This document shows, one piece after another, positions 58,974 to 64,000 of a DNA stretch of 64,000 nt. The notes beneath the pieces are model-generated. The model was not told the DNA's origin and did not search any database. It was given only the letters and a program-made list of their open reading frames with translations. The stretch's first letter is position 1. The number at the start of each line of letters is the position of its first letter. This DNA comes from Purshia tridentata (Eukaryota > Streptophyta > Magnoliopsida > Rosales > Rosaceae), in the NCBI GenBank assembly GCA_003254885.1, contig QANT01001000.1:1-64000 (forward strand), read 5' to 3'. The position numbers were made by a program, and so were the translations under genes.

Positions 58974-61900
58974 AATTTAGATTTTGGTTTATCGATCATA
59001 ACCCAATTCAATATTACTATTTTCATGTATCTTTGTTGTTCAAGTTAATAATGTAGCGATCGAATTGATCGATATTCATCATGGTCTCACTTCATTTGTT
59101 CATTTGATTAACACTAATTTCTTTGATTACTTTATGAATTATTTTGAGAATTTCTGAGATGCGCTGCGCAAATATACAACTTAGATAGGATTTTATTCTG
59201 TCATTCCAAGGAGCAGGCATTAACATAAAACATTTCCAGACTTTTCTGGATCCAAAGAATTGGAATAAATAAAGTGTTAATTTAATAATAGTAGCAAGAT
59301 TATATCGTGTGCTACACTGCAAGTATAAGTAGTATTACAACATGTAGAGCCAATGCGGTCGCGCCAGGTCACGGTGTGAATGAGCAGGTGGGTGTGTGGA
59401 TGAATGGCGCATGACCATCTGGACCCCAAAGTGCATGGGCTGGGTTTGCTGGCAGGCTAGCGGTGCGTTGGTCACTGAGAAACTTCCAGTTTAAGGAGCC
59501 CACAGTTGTATCAGACTATCAGCAATATATATGGAACAATTGATGAGAAACTTCTTCATTAATGAGTTCCCACCTGAAAATTATTACCTGATCGAATGAA
59601 TTAATAATGCACAAGTTCCATATTTACCGAATTAATTCAGTTACTTTCTTCACACGTACACAATTCACCAGCTGTAAAAATAAATTTGTTCGAAATTCTA
59701 TAAGAATGAAAATTACTAAAATAATAACTACTCAGTGAGAGATATTAAATCTAAATAGTTAATGATGGGTCTTTACAACAGGTTTTTTTTTCTGGCTTGT
59801 AGTGGGCTTCGAGAACTCGGGAGAAGGAATTGGGCCACAATGGCCCACCTTCACGGTTTAGTTGTTAGTAATCTAAATCAACAGACCAAAACATAATTTT
59901 CAAAAAAATTTACCCACAAGTACAATAACTTTGTCAAATTTGAGAAGTGGATCTCATAGGGGTGAATCGTATGTCGATATCATATAGGGGTGGGTTCAGT
60001 AATGATAGAGACTATTAGATGTCTATTAAAAGAGTGAAAAACCAAATTAATTAAGGATTTGAATACAAAAGTAGACTATGTATAATATTATAGATGATGA
60101 TAACAAAAATTCATCAGAAGTAATAATGATAGTTGGTTTTAATGTCTCAAAAGTGAAAAGTTTAAACACGTTATATAGTCGACCTTTTTCTGAGAGCAAT
60201 TTTTTTGTTGTGGACTTCACACCAGTTGCACTCTCTTACTGGTGCGAAACTTGCTGCTCCAATATTAAAACTTTAGCAGCTACTTTTTATTTTCCTAGAA
60301 AAATAGAACAAAAACAACTTTCTTCTAAGTCTTTAATATTAAAAAAGTACAGGCGTGTAATGAAATAGTCGTTCGTGCCACCTGTTTCTATCTTAATTTG
60401 ACACGAGGGCTTCGCGCGCTGGCTCGCAGGTCACGAACTCCGATCTAAAGATAAAAAGCCGCTTTGGCTTTCTCTTGCTTCAACAAGGCAATGCGGATAG
60501 ACATCTGGCATTACTATTCGGCTGTTAGCTTTTGATGGGCCCGCTCTGATAGAGAATCATTTTAGGTTATTAAACAAGCCAACTTCGAAACCACCCAAAA
60601 AACAAAACAGAAAAACAAGCCCGGCCAACCTCTGATCCAAAAAAAGCAAGCCAGAAAATTCCTTTTCTGCTATTATATATAGAAATCGAATTTGAGACAT
60701 ATAAATTGAAAAATAATTATGCTCTGTATCTACTCTGTAACAAAAAATTGATAGAATTATCTGTTTATTCTTATGCTTGTTTTAGTTTTCATTTTCTTTT
60801 TGTTGAAAAGGATTTATCATATATAGTCACTGACTCATATTGTCCCGAAGATCATCACATGGCTAGATAGAGAAAGAGGATGCCATGAAAAAGAAAGGAA
60901 GCATATATGCAAGTATATTGAAAACCCTAATTTATTTAATTCTTAAAAAACCTAAGCAAAAAATTGTATGACCACGTTGATGCAGTGTACATAATAAGTT
61001 TTATGATTTGAGTGACTAAAAGTGAATCATAATAATGAAATATTTAACCTTTGACGTACACTTATGGGAATAGATCGATTGTGAGGTTTGTGAGATATAT
61101 ATCCTTATGTATAATTATATGTTTGAATTTTTTATTTTTTATTTTTTTAGAGTTTATAAGATCTTAAACATTTGGAGGCTGAAAACAGTTGTCTCACATT
61201 CACTTTCCTCAAAACCGGCCCTGTTTGTGTGTTTAATATGTCATTTTGCAAAGTTGCATGTTTTGTAAATTACATGTGTGTATGAAGAAGAAAGAAGAGA
61301 ATATTTGTTTTTAAAAATGTGTAAGAAGAAAACAAATGTGAGCAAGAAATATCGGGCAGTATGGCAGCATACATCTCTAGAAATATAGAATAGTCGTTGA
61401 AGGAGTATCCCTAGGATACTTGGAGTGTTTGGTTGACGTGGTTGGATCGATCATTGATGTAATGGAGATATGTATGCACCTCGTACGTAAAGCCCTCATA
61501 TTTTCCAAGAAAAAGAATAATAGAGTTGAAAAAGATAAAGCGGAAGGGAGCGACATGTGTCCCTCTGTTGGTTTGGCTTTCACAACTCACAACCATCAAT
61601 TCAAAGTCCTTTATGACTACACGGACCTTGTCCTTTGGCGCATTGCCAAGTGCCAACTGACAGCCCATAGCATGATATATATAGCTATCCTACCATGCTT
61701 TACACTAACCAAGTACCTATACGCGTGGCACATTTTAGTTGACTTGGGTTCACCTTTCTTTGTGGGGTCAATTACAAGGTAATCTTTCGGGTAAAACTGT
61801 GGTGGTGATTAGAGAAGCATCAGATTTCCAGGTACACCACAAGTAGGCTATTAGTGTCTCCATGGAAGATGAAGGCTTCGTGATGTATGATGGGGTTATT

Positions 61901-62041
61901 CAGCATCGGATGTAATTAATGACGTGGTAATTAAGAATAAGGTTCTTTGGAATATAAGTAGTGTTGGGAGGATAGTGGAGGCTGCTATTTAGATTTCAGA
62001 GCTAACCAGTATTCTTGTTTCTGTTTTCTAGAGAGAGAGAG
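58974..62041. other. Long intergenic region, ATL23 to nucleoredoxin-like gene
   Basis: About 3 kb, mostly AT-rich. Two GC-richer islands (about 59345-59515 and 60395-60550) have no frame or RNA fold I can name. A 120-codon frame at 61420-61782 overlaps an antisense frame and resembles nothing known; it lies where the promoter of the next gene should be. Confidence 0.4.
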
Positions 62042-62188
62042 ATGAAGAGAGATATCATGAACCTGAAGAACAATCATGAATATAAAGCTGTAACCAACGG
62101 TGATGCTGAGAGGGTCTCAAGCTCTAGATTTTCATCTCTCCTGGCCTCCCAAGATCGTGACTATCTTCTTTCTCCAACTGGAAATCAG
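62042..62188 (+). CDS. Nucleoredoxin-like protein, first exon only (cut by window end)
   Basis: ATG at 62042 to a GTACGT donor after 62188 codes 49 aa. The segment SSRFSSLLASQDRDYLLSPT followed by GNQ matches the start of plant nucleoredoxins, in which the next exon begins VKVSDL.GK and carries the first WCxPC-type thioredoxin fold. No such exon is visible before 64000, so intron 1 is at least 1.8 kb, swollen by a foldback element and a duplication. Nucleoredoxins are cytosolic/nuclear oxidoreductases that protect antioxidant enzymes and affect pollen tube growth. The call rests on this short N-terminus only. Confidence 0.6.
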
Positions 62189-63277
62189 GTACGTAATTCC
62201 CTTTCTTTCTCTCTCGCTCTCGCTTCGATCGAGTAATTAAATTAATTAAGTCATTTTTACACAGATACTTTTGTGCTTTTGGTCTAACAAGGGACCTTTC
62301 AAGGAAATTTGCCAGCTGAATCTTTTCCCTGCCAAAACAAAAGTAAATTAAATATGATGATAAACTTTGTTAAATTAATTTGTTAGTTGATGAATGAACT
62401 ATGAACTCAATTAATTAAGAGAAAACAATTAATAGATAAAAGAACTTTTTTTTCTTACTGATCGAGTAAAAAGCTGATATTTATATGTTTTTGGCCTTCG
62501 TTAAGCTGATATTGATATCAAGTACTTATTTCCAATAAGAAACTTAATTTCTAGAAATACTATTATGTATTTCTTTGGATATATTCTTTTTTTTCTGACA
62601 TTTGTACTATATATTTCTCAAAAACATAAAATATTACTACAATTGCATATTCCCTAGCTAAATCCTTCAAACCCTAAATGAAAATTAATAAACAGGATCC
62701 AAGGGAGGTAGAAATAGATATTTGGTGATAGATTGATCTTAAACGAGCTCGTTCAACCTACCTATATATATAATAAATATATTACTTATTCATATTGACA
62801 CCTAAAAGTATAGACTATAAAAACTTAGAAATTTCCAATTAATAATGAACCGAATAAATATATCTTTAGCATGTGTAACGTCAAATTATTCTGGAGGATT
62901 TTTGTGACTCGTTTTAAGGTTTGTGCAATGCAAAGAATTCAAGAAGACGAACTAGGCAGTTTAGAATAATTAATTATGTCACAATTTAATTCAAATTGTT
63001 TGCTACCTCTACTACGAATTTAAGATTGAGCTTAATGTACATATACCGTATGGGTAGGTATATGTGTACTCGGAGTCTTACTTATTCAGTATTATGTATA
63101 CGAGTTACTAAACTCGATTGACTAAGATTTGATTGAAGATGTAGTTTCTTCATGATTCATGTATGGTTGAGGCTAGGGAACGCCGAACGTGTACGTAAGT
63201 GCATGCTGATAAATGATAATCTATAAAAAAATAAAAATAAAAGCTGTCAATATATATATATATACACACATATATAC
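62189..63277. other. First intron of the nucleoredoxin-like gene, left part
   Basis: AT-rich, no exon-like frame, no repeat recognised up to the foldback element at 63278. Confidence 0.4.
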
Positions 63278-63674
63278 AAGGAGGCTACACTGTGGGAATC
63301 TCACAAATTTTTAGTTTGTGAGATCCCCTTTGTGGGGCCCACACAAGTTGTTTTGTATCGATCCGAACCGTTCATTTTTTACATCTCCATTAATAAATCA
63401 TTCTTGTAAAAAATTAGCTAAATCGAAAACTATTTGCCTATTTAACTTTGACCAAACACATGGACGAACTAAATATTTTTTATGAAACCGTCTACTTGTT
63501 TGGTTAAAGTTAAATAGGCAAATGATTTCCGATTTGGCTAATTTTTTGCAAGGATGATTTATTAATGTAGATGTAAAAAATGAACGGTTCGAATCGATAT
63601 AAAACAACTCGTGTGGACCCCAAAAGGAGAATTCCACAAACTAAAAATTTGTGAAATTCCTACAGTGTAGCCTC

Positions 63675-63677
<3 letters not shown>
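63278..63677. mobile_element. 400-bp foldback MITE
   Basis: The whole element is one long imperfect inverted repeat. The left end AAGGAGGCTACACTGTGGGA matches the reverse of the right end, TCCTACAGTGTAGCCTCCTT, and the arms pair inward over nearly 195 bases, meeting near 63475. It sits inside a TA-repeat tract (TATATA on both sides), so any TA-rich target duplication is masked. No coding capacity. The arms differ at many positions, so it is not newly inserted. Confidence 0.85.
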
Positions 63678-63711
<34 letters not shown>

Positions 63712-63882
63712 TATGTCAAAGCTTGGCCAAAAAAGAAAAATTTTTGTCAAAGCATTATAGTTTGGGTTGCATTATAATTACAGTGTAGCCTCCTTATATA
63801 TATATATATAAATTATGTCAAAGCTTGGCCAAAAAAGAAAAATTTATGTCAAAGCATTATAGTTTGGGTTGCATTATAATTT
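63661..63882. repeat. Tandem duplication including the right end of the MITE
   Basis: TACAGTGTAGCCTCCTT, a TA repeat and the following AATTATGTCAAAGCTTGGCC to GCATTATAATT occur at 63661-63778 and again at 63779-63882. The second copy has a shorter TA run. Since the unit contains the last 17 bases of the MITE, the duplication happened after the insertion. Confidence 0.88.
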
Positions 63883-64000
63883 CCATGGCTCCACTATAGT
63901 CTGTTTTCAGCTTTCTTTTATTTTCTTCCACGTGCCTTATGAATTTATTAAGTTTGTGACCGGAATTAACAGTCCACGAAAGCATTACTCGAACCTACCT

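Noticed and set aside
60395-60550. GC-rich island with small hairpin AAAGCCGCTTTGGCTTT
   Set aside because: Checked for tRNA, snoRNA and snRNA boxes and found none; too little to call an RNA gene.
61420-61782. 120-codon frame before the nucleoredoxin-like gene
   Set aside because: No recognisable domain; overlapped by antisense frames of equal quality; lies in the expected promoter region.

Overview
This is plant nuclear DNA. It is AT-rich, the genes are split by short introns with conserved GT-AG phases, and every recognisable protein has a land-plant family as its closest match (EXL-type GDSL lipases, alpha-expansin, FD-type bZIP, ATL RING-H2, UPF0496, subtilase SBT5.2). The gene set and order point to a eudicot, probably a rosid, and my impression is a woody Rosaceae-like genome. 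That last step is not proven by the sequence. One ambiguous base (n, 3118) shows it is an assembly.

Layout. 1-3400 is repeat-rich: a decayed LINE ORF1 (DUF4283) fragment and an LTR-like remnant. 3.9-18.8 kb is a tandem array of four five-exon GDSL esterase/lipase genes on the + strand (A-D). A hAT-like insertion lies between A and B; a possible solo LTR and an inverted GDSL last-exon fragment lie between C and D. 19.6-21.8 kb holds a conserved 428-aa plant protein of unknown function. 22.5-23.3 kb is SKP1. 23.7-27.0 kb (-) is a nine-exon subtilase of the SBT5.2/CRSP type. 28.9-30.1 kb (-) is a bZIP of the FD type, followed by LARP1 (32.0-35.8 kb, -). 37.9-39.5 kb (+) is a cinnamyl-alcohol-dehydrogenase-like enzyme, then a broken PIP2 aquaporin (40.8-41.6 kb). 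43.2-44.6 kb (+) is a UPF0496 membrane protein. On the - strand follow an alpha-expansin (45.9-46.9 kb), proteasome subunit RPN3 (48.8-51.4 kb), an Alba/RGG RNA-binding protein (52.3-54.4 kb) and a DsbA/thioredoxin-fold secreted protein (55.8-57.6 kb). 58.6-59.0 kb (+) is a single-exon ATL23-like RING-H2 ligase. 62.0 kb (+) is the first exon of a nucleoredoxin-like gene cut by the window end; its first intron holds a 400-bp foldback MITE.

The genes are not an operon or a biosynthetic cluster. From memory, GDSL/SKP1/SBT5.2/UPF0496/EXPA/RPN3/Alba/thioredoxin follow the order of Arabidopsis At1g20120-At1g20225 (duplicate At1g758-760), and the FD-LARP1 pair matches At4g35900-At4g35890, so the window looks like an ancestral block with a second block joined or interleaved. 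Exon coordinates were worked out by hand from splice consensus, reading phase and family conservation. All multi-exon models given close in frame.

The most interesting signals are two non-canonical introns (an apparent GA-AG intron at the conserved basic-region/zipper junction of FD and a GC-AG intron in the subtilase), a duplicated splice donor in the subtilase, an N-terminal repeat expansion and 5' UTR intron loss in GDSL gene C, changes in the block III catalytic region of GDSL A and D, the decayed aquaporin, a three-copy SINE-like family, and several well-defined DNA-transposon footprints. I saw no previously undescribed multi-gene system.
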